From contig CANTUQ010000070.1 in assembly GCA_947683425.1 (NCBI GenBank), forward strand, positions 3,870,001-3,934,000: a DNA stretch of 64,000 nt, in the 5' to 3' direction. Position 1 is the first letter of the stretch, and every line of letters begins with the position of its first letter. The notes beneath the pieces are model-generated. The model was not told where the DNA came from. It saw only the letters and a list, made by a program, of their open reading frames with translations, and did no database searches. This stretch comes from Excoecaria cochinchinensis. Lineage: Eukaryota; Streptophyta; Magnoliopsida; Malpighiales; Euphorbiaceae. Positions 11,529 to 23,325 of this stretch are shown piece after piece. The position numbers and the translations under genes were made by a program.

Positions 11529-11758
11529 ACATGCAAAAATGTATAATTGTTTTTGAAACATATATGTACATATATAGTTAATGTATAAATTATAAATTAT
11601 TTTAGTGGTTGGAAATAATAATAGATACCTTATTTTTCATTGCCCAGCTGATTAAGTCAACAATTATTGAAATACCAAATGACTGAAACACAATGAAATG
11701 TAAAGTGTTCACACTTGCATGATTTTCTATGTATATATATATGAATATATATATATTC

Positions 11759-11792
11759 AAGTAGGAACACCCAGCGTTGGGTGTTCCTACTT
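11759..11792. repeat. Perfect 34-nt palindromic hairpin between the convergent genes
   Basis: Arms AAGTAGGAACACCCA and TGGGTGTTCCTACTT (15 bp, no mismatch) enclose loop GCGT. It sits 231 bp past the PMD stop and about 450 bp past the convergent transposase stop, between AT dinucleotide runs. Confidence 0.9.
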
Positions 11793-11794
11793 AG

Positions 11795-11796
<2 letters not shown>

Positions 11797-11853
<57 letters not shown>

Positions 11854-12055
11854 ATATATATATATAATTTTTTCATGTTACCAAATTCAATATTTTAAAT
11901 TGGGTTAAAAAAATAAGTGTACTATTATTAAATTAATAATTGGGAGAAACAATTTAATAGAAATTTTTATGAGTAAATAATTATCAGATTACATATGCAA
12001 ATTTTTATCCTTCAATGTAATTTGACTTGTGAATTGTTAGTATCAGCTTACATAC

Positions 12056-12101
<46 letters not shown>
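11797..12101. repeat. AT and TG microsatellites
   Basis: An (AT)n run at 11,797-11,849 and a (TG)n run at 12,073-12,100, both in the spacer between the two convergent genes. Nothing else is seen between 11,529 and 12,240. Confidence 0.9.
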
Positions 12102-12104
<3 letters not shown>

Positions 12105-12384
12105 GAATGTTGTGTTGCTATATATCGTGCATATGTTTATACTTATGTTTTACACAAATTTCACATGTCTACACATATTTCACATGATTATAATATAGTC
12201 AGAATACATGATTTTCATATCAGTTTGTGTAATTCGATGGTCAAGCTGCGTTCGGACAAGTTTTCCTATTATGTTCCTCAATTCTGCATAATGTACATCG
12301 GTTAGGCCTGCTTCGTTCTCTTCTGTCCATTTCATTCCGATAGCGCGAAGTTCTCGGTCTGCCTTTCTTCCGTATCAATTCTGG

Positions 12385-13244
12385 ATTAGGCACAAGAGTT
12401 GGACCACCATAGGGAGGCCAGTAATCATGGTGTGCAAGTGGTTGGAAGTATGAGCTGTAACAGCTCAATGCTTCTGAAAGTTTATAGCATTTGTCGACGT
12501 ACGACCACATGTCCACATGTACATGCATACAGGCTGCTATAGCATGTGAACAAGGCATTTTCGTTCCTTGAAATTTTCCACATTCACACTGACGGCAATC
12601 CAGATTAACAGATTGCGTGTTACTATCTTTTCTTTTGCTTTTCTGATTTTTTGTCCTTATTGAGAAAATTCCTCTACGCCGATCAAATCTCTCAACTCTG
12701 TGGCCACAAGTTTTTTCAGCGCGTTTTGCCATCACATCCAAACAATTTTGGGTATACGTATTACCGGCTGCAATTTGAGCTCGATACATGCACCTTCTGT
12801 CATCAAAAAACTTAACAAGCCTGGCAAATGCGTGCTCAACAACACAACAAACTGGCATCATTCTTACGTCCTTTAACGCACTATTTATACTCTCAGCAAT
12901 GTTCGTTGTAACGTGTCCATATATGTGCCCATTATCATGAGATAAAGTCTACTTGTCCAGCGAGTTTTGCATTGCCCAATTGTAAGAGTCGATGTCAAGA
13001 TCTTTTATCTCATCCATCCTTTTTGTAAATTTTTTGGGTTGAAAATTATTGCCTACAATGAGTTTCACAAATATTAATAATTTGTCAAATATTCAACTTG
13101 TCCATTACAATATAAATAAATATTAGTATGTATGAAACATGTAAGAAACAGATATTAATAAATAAATATAAATATTAATACATGTAATAAATATAAATAA
13201 ATATTACTTAACATGTTATTATTTATTACAAATTAATTAATAAA

Positions 13245-13318
<74 letters not shown>

Positions 13319-15033
13319 CTTCTTCATTAGGCTAAAGTGGGATTTATAAATATAAAAATTGATTTAACAGGTAAAAAATAAATATTAATAAATGTTAATA
13401 TTTACATACCCGCCTTATATAACATGTCCTTAATTGCTGAATTCCGGTGAGCAGTATTGTAATTGCTTACGAAATGACGGAGACAAAACCTGCGGAAAGC
13501 TAATGGCTCCTTCCAACCACTATTATCATCACGAAATAGGGCCATTATCCCGGCATGCCGGTCAGAAATAACAGTTATGCCCGATTGCTTTGTCACGTAT
13601 CGCCTAATGCACGTCATGAACCAACTCCAGCTAGACTTATTCTCGCTTTCAACAATAGCAAACGCTACTGGGTATAAGAAATTATTACCATCTACAGATG
13701 TTGCAATCAACAAAGTTTGATAAAACTTTTCTGTCATAAAAGTTCCATCAATAAGCAAAACTGGCTTACAGTGAGATAGTCCATCTATACATGGCTTGAA
13801 TACCCAGAAGAGTCTTTTGAATTGTTTGCAATTGGGTTTCATACTATCTTCAACAATAAAGTCATAAGCAGTTCCAGGATTGTATGTCTCCATAGCTTTC
13901 AGGTATCCAGGCAACCTTCCATAAGAACCCTCATAATTATCGAAAATCTCCTCTAAAACCTTAGTCTTTGCATACCAGGCTTTACTGTAGGAGATATTAT
14001 AATTGAAACGATTTCTCATATCAGTAATTATTACACTGACTCTAAGATCGGGAGCAGTATTAACCATTTCAAGTATACAATCACAAATAATTTGAGAATC
14101 TAACTACCTATGGTGTTGTGATACCAGTGAAGCATTACAGTTATGAGGTCCCTTGTAAACTTTTATGACAGTTATTAGGCACAAGAGTTAGACCACCATA
14201 GGGAGGCCAGTAATCATGGTGTGCAAGTGGTTGGAAGTATGAGCTGTAACAGCTCAATGCTTCTGAAAGTTTATAGCATTTGTCGACGTACGACCACATG
14301 TCCACACGTACATGCATACAGGCTGCTATAGCATGTGAACAAGGCATTTTCGTTCCTTGAAATTTTCCACATTCACACTGACGGCAATCCAGATTAACAA
14401 ATTGCGTGTTATTATCTTTTCTTTTGCTTTTCTGATTTTTTGTCCTTATTGAGAAAATTCCTCTACGCCGATCAAATCTCTCAACTCTGTGGCCACAAGT
14501 TTTTTCAACGCGTTTTGCCATCTCATCCAAACAATTTTGGGTATACGTATTACCGGCTGCAATTTGAGCTCGATACATGCACCTTCTGTCATCAAAAAAC
14601 TTAACAAGCCTGGCAAATGCGTGCTCAACAACACAACAAACTGGCATCATTCTTACGTCCTTTAACGCACTATTTATACTCTCAGCAATGTTCATTGTAA
14701 CGTGTCCATATATGTGCCCATTATCATGAGATAAAGTCCACTTGTCCAGCGAGTTTTGCATTGCCCAATTATAAGAGTCGATGTCAAGATCTTTTATCTC
14801 ATCCATCCTTTTTGTAAATTTTTTGGGTTAAAAATTATTGCCTACAATGAGTTTCACAAATATTAATAATTTGTCAAATATTCAACTTGTCCATTACAAT
14901 ATAAATAAATATTAGTATGTATGAAACATGTAAGAAACAGATATTAATAAATAAATATAAATATTAATACATGTAATAAATATAAATAAATATTACTTAA
15001 CATGTTATTATTTATTACAAATTAATTAATAAA

Positions 15034-15103
<70 letters not shown>

Positions 15104-15945
15104 CTTCTTCATTAGGCTAAAGTGGGATTTATAAATATAAAAATTGATTTAACAGGTAAAAAATAAATATTAATAAATGTTAATATTTACATACCCGCCT
15201 TATATAACATGTCCTTAATTGCTGAATTCCGGTGAGCAGTATTGTAATTGCTTACGAAATGACAGAGACAAAACCTGCGGAAAGCTAATGGCTTCTTCCA
15301 ACCACTATTATCATCACGAAATAGGGTCATTATCCCGGCATGCCGGTCAGAAATAACAGTTATGCCCGATTGTTTTGTCACGTATCGCCTAATGCACGTC
15401 ATGAACCAACTCCAGCTAGACTTATTCTCGCTTTCAACAATAGCAAACGCTACTGGGTATAAGAAATTATTACCATCTACAGATGTTGCAATCAACAAAG
15501 TTTGATAAAACTTTTCTGTCATAAAAGTTCCATCAATAAGCAAAACTGGCTTACAGTGAGATAGTCCATCTATACATGGCTTGAATACCCAGAAGAGTCT
15601 TTTGAATTGTTTGCAATTGGGTTTCATACTATCTTCAACAATAAAGTCATAAGCAGTTCCAGGATTGTATGTCTCCATAGCTTTCAGGTATCCAGGCAAC
15701 CTTCCATAAGAACCCTCATAATTATCGAAAATCTCCTCTAAAGCCTTAGTCTTTGCATACCAGGCTTTACTGTAGGAGATATTATAATTGAAACGATTTC
15801 TCATATCAGCAATTATTACACTGACTCTAAGATCAGGAGCAGCATTAACCATTTCAAGTATACAATCACAAATAATTTGAGAATCTAACTACCTATGGTG
15901 TTGTGATACCAGTGAAGCATTACAGTTATGAGGTCCCTTGTAAAC
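12385..15945. repeat. 1.79-kb tandem duplication within the transposase
   Basis: Unit 1 is about 12,385-14,160 and unit 2 about 14,174-15,945, offset 1,785-1,789 bp. They differ by scattered single bases and in the length of an internal AT run. A 13-bp filler (TTTTATGACAGTT) lies at the junction near 14,161-14,173. No obvious long homology flanks the breakpoints, which favours a replication- or end-joining-type event over unequal crossing over. Confidence 0.93.
13251..13316. repeat. (AT)n microsatellite in transposase intron, unit 1
   Basis: Pure TA repeat. The partner copy is at about 15,040-15,101 in unit 2; the two lengths differ slightly. Confidence 0.95.
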
Positions 15946-16864
15946 ACTAATGCTCCAATAAGGACAAGTCATTTTTTTCATTGCTCGCAGTCTCCATGGA
16001 CAACCTACTTCAGCACGTGTGCAGCATACCGACCAGTACGATGGCTTTGACTCTACCACCTTGTACGACACATTATTAAGCATGGAGAATTTTTTAACGC
16101 ATGCCTTCACTTCGTCTTTCGATGTGAAGGCCAATTCTTCGCATAATTCTAAAACGACATCCCATCTTATCATTGGAAAATCACCATACATATTAATCTT
16201 AGCTTCATCAAAATTAACGGACGCGTAGTGAACAGATGAAAACTGAAACTGTGAGATGTTGGAATGCCCACTTACTCGCCCTCCTTCATCATTTAATTGC
16301 AGATTCCGAACGCCCTCTGTCACTTGTATTGAACTACTCGGAATCACGTGATCATCTCCTTCATCGAAATTTCCTTGATCAACCTCATTCAAATCTATTT
16401 CTTCATCATCATCTTCTGGATTGCAACTTGGGAAAAAATAACCATTATTAGCATTTTCAGCTACAGGTCTATATGTATCTTCACCTGTAGTTTCTGCACG
16501 ATCAACACAATCATATGACCCAAAATTTATTTCATTTAGAACCCTAAACTCTCTAATCGGACTTGCATCTATTGTTCCAGTTTCATCAATAATTTCACAT
16601 TCCGTTGGCATCTCAAACTGTGTACAAAACTCGAACTGACTTACTGTTGGATACTGTGTATTACCACCCAACTCGTTCACTTCGTCCATAGATGGTACAT
16701 CCCTTGTTTCTCTTGCGATTTCCATTTGATTAAAATTATTCAACTCATTTTCTCGATCGCCAATTGCTATTTCTTCTGTCATTACTATTAGCTCCACAAT
16801 ACTATACCCAGGAAATGTATTAAAATTTTCATAAATTAGCTCAATATCTGTAATGGCCAAATAT

Positions 16865-19800
16865 AGCTACTTTCGTGAATAGTGATTCTGGGCCGTGAAT
16901 AGTGATACCGGGGTGAATAGTGCCACCCGTCGGTGAAAAATATTTTATTGTACCAATAGAAAGTACAAGTTATAAGGAGTCTGTTGGTAAAATTTGGACT
17001 AAAAATGAGATCAAATAGGTTTCCAAAAGTCAAAAATAAGAAAAAACCTAGCACGTTTAAAATAGTAAAAAAGTTGACTTTTGATTTGTCTGAATTTTTA
17101 AGATAGTAAATGACCTCTGAAAATTATCTAAAGGCATGGATGGACTCAGAATGATGAGTAGAACAATTTGGTGATAAAAAGTAAATTTTATGATGACACT
17201 GAAAAATGAGTGAATCGGACCGGTTTAATTGAACCGGACCAGTAGTGGGCCATAATTAAGGTGAAATCAAAGCCAAATGAGTTATTAAGAGTAAAAGGAA
17301 GTTAAGGATGAAAAGTATATCGAACCGGTCCAACCAAAGAATCGAACCGGACGGACCAGTTTTACGGTAATGGGCCGGTTTGACTAAAAGTTGACTGAGC
17401 TCTAATTGGTATTGCATAGCTCAGAAAAATCATCTGAAAGTATGAATTTACTTGAAAAATTATGAAGAATTAAATGGTATTGAAAATTAAATTTTATGGT
17501 GAGATGGAAAACTGAATTATCGGACTGGTAGAAAATTACCAGATCGGGAAACGGTCTCCGATTGGGCTAAAATTTTATATGGAGCTTAATAAATATATTT
17601 TATAAATTATGGAACTGATTTGGAGAGGAATTGAACTTGAGAAGTAAAGAAAATAATTTTTGGAGTGAAAAATGGGCTTAATAACTAAATGGGCCTAATT
17701 GGGTTGGCTAATTAGTTGAACTAAGCTTAAGTCCATCTAACAACCCTTAATAAGGCTGAAAAATCATCAGATTTCCATAATTCTCTCCAGCCTTCTCCTC
17801 TCTTCTCTTGACCGTATAGAGCACTCTCCATTTCTCTATGAATTTCTTCTTTCTTCTTCTAAATTCTCCCCAAATCTAACCTCCCTAAGTAAAATTCAGC
17901 CCCTCTCTAACACTATTGCAGCCTCTAATTTCTAACTGAGTGAAGAATTCAGAAATTTCCAAGGGGTTCAAGTTTAGAGTTTGAAGTGAGGAAATAAAGA
18001 AGGTGAAGGTACTTCAAGAGGTTTAAGGCAAAGGAAAGGGAGATTAAGGAGTGAAGAAAATGAATCTAAGGTTAGTGGATACAATATCCCATCCTTTCCA
18101 TTTATTTTGTATGTTTTTAGCTTATGTTTATATGGTGTGTGACTGATTTATGCATTTTTAATGGAAATAAACTTAATTGACATGTTTATAGAAGCTAAAT
18201 ATAAGATTTGGAATGATTAAAGTGGAGAAAAATGAATTGTATACTCAAAATACTATGTTGGCCGAATAGAATACCTTGAGTATATAAAGGTATACATGAT
18301 ATTTTAGGTGAATTAATGGTATATTCAAAATTAATTATAAGTAATATAACTAAATTAATAATTAAAGAAGTGAAAAATAATATTTAGAGGAAGGACATAA
18401 TGTTAGCCGAATAGATTGATGAGATTAGATTGAATATATGTATGATATAAAGGAAATTAAAGTGTATACTTAGGCTAAATGAAATGAAATATAAGGAAAT
18501 AAGAGAAGAAAGAATGAAAAGAAGAGAAAGATTACTTGAATTGAATGGATTTCTAAAGATAATTTAAGTAAAATTGATGATTTAATGAAAATTAAATGTA
18601 ACTATATATTAATTTAAATATATTGTAGTTAAATGAATGATAATTGAGTGAAAAAAAAATAGAATATAAAGTATAAGTGTAGGCCCAATGATAACCTTAG
18701 GGTTATTATAGTGTAAAATGGAAAACTGTTAAATATTTAGACATAAAATGAATATATAATGTAAAATGAGTGAATGTTAATTTATTTGAAATTAATTGAG
18801 CAAAATGAATATTTTAGAGTATAATAAAATATTATGTTAATAACTGAAATTATAACATATGTAGTATATTATGAAATTATGACATGAATGATATTTGAAT
18901 TAATGAAATAATGAAATGAGAATGTATTAGTAAAAGAGTGAATTGCATGTTATGGGAAATGTTGGTTGAATAGAATGTTTTGTTAATTAAAAGTATAATT
19001 TATTTTAAGTGATTGTTATAATGGAAATTAAAGAGAATGAATGATTTAATTGCCCTTAGTAGTGGTCTGGTAGTTAATCTAGTTCAGGATATAGTTGGCT
19101 AGCCATAGGGATTCCACACCGCGGTACGAGTCATGGCGACTCGTTTAAGTAGGCCAATGACGGTCTACTAAATGTTGAAATGTTCAAATATTGAAATGTA
19201 AAATGAAATGGAATGGAATGTGAAATGGAATGTATGGGTGATTCCTCGGAATCACTCTAAAATGTATGTAGTGAATCTGTGGGGTCCACGTCCTGTGTAT
19301 CCGGTTCAGAGATTTCTACTAGATTGATACTAGGGGTAAAGTTGTAAAAATAGATTTTAAAATGGTCAAGAATTGAATTGAAGTAAGTAAATGGAAATTA
19401 AAATGAGAAATAGAGTAATAAAGGATTTATTTGTAAATAATTAATAATATTGAGGAATTAAATGCTAAAAAGAGGAAAAGTGTAATTTTAATAATTAATA
19501 AGGTTAATAAGAGAGAATAAACAAAAAAAAATGAATTGGTAAAGTAAAAAATTTGATAATAGTATAGGGTCTAAAGCATAAAATGGCACAAAAATAGTAT
19601 TTAAGGATTAAATAATAAATTATATGTCAAAATAATAGAAAATGAATTTAAATGAGTGAATGAATATTAATAAAGGAATATAGAGTAAAGAAGGACTAAA
19701 ATGTAAAGATTTTAAGGTAATAGGGGCAAAATAGTAATTATATAAAATAATGAATTAAAAAGGGACATATAAAGTTATATGAGTCCGAATATTAAATTAA

Positions 19801-20246
19801 GTAAAAATATTAATGACTTAAGGACTAAAAGGTAAATTGATACCAAAATGACATTTAGGGATTAAATGGGAATTTTACATATAAGAAATGGAATTAATGT
19901 GAAAAGTAAGAAATAAATAATCTTAATGGTATGCTTGTAAATATATGGTAATTGAAGGGTAAGGTTGTAATTAAAAAGAACTTAAGAGTAAATTAGCATT
20001 AGAATAATATTGTAAGAACTAATTGGTAATTTGCATGCTAGATAATGAAATAAAGGTAATAATAAAGTTATTTAATGGTATGATTATAAATAAGTGGTAA
20101 GAAAAGGATAATATGTTAATTTAATGAAAAGATAGAGGTTAAACAGTAAATTGATGATGATAATATAATTTAAGGGGTTAAAATATATTTGACAAGTATT
20201 ATAAATATCAATTGAATAAATGAGTGAAGATGGAGAAATTAATGAC

Positions 20247-20297
<51 letters not shown>

Positions 20298-20301
20298 GTA
20301 A

Positions 20302-20336
<35 letters not shown>

Positions 20337-22200
20337 CAGTAACAGAAATATTAATAAGCCATGTAAAAGAAAATAGAAGAGAAATTTAAAATGTATTTAA
20401 TAATAAATTGATCATTATAGATTTGATGATAATTTACATGCCAAAAATCGGACTGGGAATGAAAACTAATAAAATAACGATAAGGTGTTAATAAAAGGAT
20501 GGAAATTGGAATATTAATACAATAGAAGAATTTAAAATGTAAATTGATTGTATTAATGCTAATAAAAGAAATAGAAAAGATAGAATGAATAAATATGTAA
20601 TAATTAATTCAATGAATGGTAATACTGTAACTGTAATAAAAGTTTAGAGATTAAACTGTAAAAGAAAAACACAAAAATGTAAATAGAAATATTAAGTATA
20701 ATTATAGGTAAAAGAAATATTAAATTTATGATGAAAGGTAATTGAGGAAATTAATGGTCTAAAAATGATAAAAACAATATTAGTATTAATATCTACGTTA
20801 AAGTAAATATTTATGAAAATGTTAATATTAGCAATAAATGATAATAATAGTAATTATTTATATAATATTGCAAATTATAGTACTGTTAAATGTAAGAAAA
20901 ATAATGATAATGTTAGTTATTTAATGTGACGCATATAACCTATTTGATATAAGTAATTATACATATAGAGTAATAAATAATCATACAAATGGTAGCATTA
21001 ATAATGATAATAGTAGTAATATAGTAAATGTTAACAATAATGCAAACTGAATTTTAATTGCATACTGGATCAAATTAAGTAACTTAACAGAAATAATAGT
21101 ACCAATGTTAATAGTAATAGAAAATATTGGTAATATTGATTGAAAATGAATTAATTAAAAATGAGGGAAATGAGCATAGGAACAGAGAAAATGGACAGGC
21201 ACGTAAATAGTTATTGTGAAATGAAATATTGGAAGTAAATAAATAATCATAATAATAAAATAAGATTATAGATAACAATAATGATTGTTCTGCAAGTAAA
21301 ATGATAAAGCAAGTTCTATATCAATAATTATAATTAACTAATGAACATAGATGTATGAAGATATAATCAATAAAAATTAAATAAATTATGACAGAATTAA
21401 CAGTGATAAAAGGGAAAATGAAATAATTAAATATATTAGAAATTATACAAGTGAAAGGATTAAGGAAATTAAAGAATAGAAATAGTAATCTAAGGATGAA
21501 TAATGAGCAAATGTTACAAGTAAGTAAGTTACAAAGTTAAACTATAGTTAAAATGAAAATGTTTAAATAAAGATGTAAAAGTAAAAATAGAAAAGAAATG
21601 ACAACTGAATAATTATAATGTTAACTGTCGTAATAACGATAATAATAATAAAAATATTTATGATAGTTAAAATTGTAATAATAATAGTAAAAAGGTAAGA
21701 AACTGAAGTAAATACAGACAATTATGGATATAAACTAAAATGATTAAAAAGTAATCTGAAGTGTGTATGCATGCATGTGTGACTTTAGATGGAAAGTTTA
21801 GGATATGTATCCACCACTAAACATTTTAATGCTCAGCACGTAGTGTTGTAACTGCGTGCAGGTTATGAGTAAGCGGAAGCGTGAAGTGACCGACATATGA
21901 ATATTTACTGGGAAGAATTGGCAGGTAACGAAGACAGTAGTATAGACATGGCATGTATATGGTCATATCAGACTGGTATAATTTATGTTTTGTGTATGAT
22001 AAGTATGAATTTGTAATAGACCTATGTGTTAACTATTGTGTTATGATTGATTATCTTATTGTATCGTTAAAAGATTTAAATGCGAAATTTTTTTTTTTAC
22101 TGAACTGTGTACCGTAGCATACCATGGCGACATTAGTACAACAGGATAGTTGAGTTATCTGGTCACCGTACGTGTAGTATAATGTTATAAGAGTGTTACA
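16865..22200. mobile_element. 5.3-kb cytosine-poor non-coding insertion in the transposase gene
   Basis: It separates the first transposase exon (22,203-22,472) from the rest (16,860 and below), with ATAT on both flanks. The left end has three GTGAATAGTG-type repeats (16,875-16,930). The right end, read on the minus strand, begins TGTAACACTCTTATAAC. No ORF above about 70 codons is seen. A pyrimidine-rich, 5'UTR-like block lies at about 17,780-17,940. From about 18,100 to 21,800 the plus strand is strikingly poor in C (18,481-18,540 has 14 G and 1 C). I cannot assign a superfamily. A non-autonomous LTR-type element is possible, but I found no pair of LTRs. Confidence 0.65.
20246..20335 (+). 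repeat. (AAT)n/(AGT)n microsatellite
   Basis: A run of AAT triplets changes into AGT triplets near 20,298, suggesting a point change that then spread by slippage. Confidence 0.95.
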
Positions 22201-22202
22201 AT

Positions 22203-22472
22203 ATCCTCATCATCCACTATATCCATTGTTGCTCAGGAAATTGACCCCTGACTGTAAACTGGACACTTATATATCACCCTACAAATTCTCACTTCTGCAG
22301 CTAACTCCAATTTAACTGATAATTTGTGAATAAGTTCTGCAAATGTCGGTTTATACCTGAGCTTCATTCTTCTCGATCTAGCTGAAGGGCTCGAAGCATC
22401 ATAATTAAAACCAGATACGCCAAACGTCGATTGTCCTCCGGTATGAATTATAAAGGTTGTTGGAATTGACAT
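22203..22472 (-). pseudogene. First exon of the MULE-B transposase gene
   Basis: Starts MSIPTTFIIHTGGQ and runs through RYKPTFAELIHKLSVKL and AEVRICRVIYKCPV, the N-terminal region commonly found ahead of the MuDR DNA-binding domain in long plant MULE transposases. An in-frame TGA at about 22,233 interrupts it; after the stop the frame continues MDIVDDEDI, a typical follow-on of this region. The 5.3-kb insertion begins right after. Upstream (22,473-22,859) is AT-rich spacer leading into the right TIR. Confidence 0.7.
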
Positions 22473-22859
22473 TTTTCCCTACATTACATGCACACATATC
22501 ATAAATTATTGTTGGCATATTTATGTTCTAAACTTAATTTAACTTCAATATATTATTTCTATAAATTAACAATTACTTATAACATAAAATTAAAATTAAT
22601 CCCGAAACGTTTCTCTAAAATAAACATTAATTACTGCGTACCTTTAACGTCGAATTTGTTAGATAACCTTAACAATTATATCAATACCTGCACATTAATA
22701 TTAATATAAGATTAATATAACATATGAATTTTCTAAACAAACACACAAATTTATACATTACCTTCAATGCAACGAGTTTTATAAAAATTAGATTTGCATT
22801 TTTTTTGGAAAGAGTTGTTATCTGTTTGAAGATAATTGTGTTTCAACGAGGGAAAAAAA
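22473..22859. other. Spacer and probable promoter of the MULE-B transposase
   Basis: Lies between the transposase first exon and the right TIR. AT-rich, no ORF of note and no convincing single promoter box. Confidence 0.45.
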
Positions 22860-23201
22860 GGTGGAAGAAGGAAATTATGTGCCAAAAACCGGCAAAATGA
22901 CATGCCGGTAACTGGCACAATTGTGTTAGAAATCGGCATGTACCAATGCCGGTTTCTGACACAATTGTGCCAGAAACCGGCACTCTATAGTGCCGGTTTC
23001 AGGCACACCTGTCAGAAACCGGCACTGACACATGACAGTTTCTGACAGATGGAAACCGGCACTGACACATGGCAGTTTCTGACAGATGGAAACCGGCTCT
23101 AGTCCACACCGGCTTTCTACACCCCAAAATCCTAAATATGTTAACTGTAGCACCATTTTGCTAAATTTTTTTGATTTCGACCCCGATTTCAAAAAAAGCC
23201 C
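22860..23201 (-). repeat. Right TIR of MULE-B with hairpin cluster
   Basis: Inverted match to 7,669-7,850. Hairpins include GTGCC(A)AAAACCGGC with its partner near 22,880-22,920, a unit around 22,925-22,965, and CCAGAAACCGGCACT with AGTGCCGGTTTC near 22,972-23,008. A 50-bp block (CAGAAACCGGCACTGACACA and following) is tandemly repeated near 23,013 and 23,050. The GC-rich GCTGAGCACTGCA stem of the left end is absent here, so the two TIRs are not identical. Confidence 0.82.
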
Positions 23202-23325
23202 CATTTTCTTCAAATTTCTTTTTATAAGTAATGTTTGGGTCTTGCAAGAAAATTGGTTAAACATTCATTCCATTTTCAAGAAGTTTGCTTAATGCCATGT
23301 AGTGACTTGCCTAAGCGACTAGCAT

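Larger units (their letters stand above)
12241..16860 (-). pseudogene. MuDR-type MULE transposase of MULE-B, internally duplicated and disabled
   Basis: Read right to left: an acidic leader and MuDR DNA-binding region (16,860-15,889, TSKDEVKACVKKFSM); the transposase core (15,888-15,187, LLIDGTFMTEKF and VISDRHAGIM); an intron; then the NIAESINSALK and SWIM finger region (about 14,842-14,174). There the coding order jumps back. A second core (14,153-13,402), intron and SWIM plus zinc-knuckle end (to the stop at 12,241-12,243, CTLCRIEEHNRKTC) follow because of a 1.79-kb tandem duplication. Stops: TAG at 15,889-15,891 (Gln in MULE-A) shared by both units; TAG at 12,949-12,951 (Trp in unit 2) in unit 1; a TAA just after the splice acceptor in unit 2 only. 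The frame continues to 16,860 without a nearby ATG because an insertion separates it from its first exon. Confidence 0.9.
7669..23201. mobile_element. MULE-B, complete-length Mutator-like element with PMD and transposase genes
   Basis: Left end GGGCTTTTTTTGAAA at 7,669; right end is the inverted counterpart finishing at 23,201. The 9-bp sequence CATTTTCTT flanks both sides exactly (7,660-7,668 and 23,202-23,210), the target-duplication size expected for MULEs. The terminal regions match in inverted orientation through AAATTTAGCAAAAT, GTGCTACAGTTAACATATTTAG and a hairpin cluster, for at least about 320 bp. Inside are a PMD gene (plus), a transposase (minus, convergent), a 1.79-kb tandem duplication and a 5.3-kb foreign insertion. 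Without the duplication and insertion the element would be about 8.4 kb. Every gene has nonsense changes, so it is now non-autonomous. Confidence 0.92.

Noticed and set aside
12072..12305. Small plus-strand ORF with a Cys/Val run
   Set aside because: Translation of the TG microsatellite antisense to the transposase end.
16019..16451. Plus-strand ORFs near 16 kb
   Set aside because: Shadows of the minus-strand transposase exon.
16865..22200. Reading the 5.3-kb insert as a Helitron or a solo LTR
   Set aside because: No CTRR end with a preceding hairpin at an A/T insertion point, and no second LTR; left unclassified.
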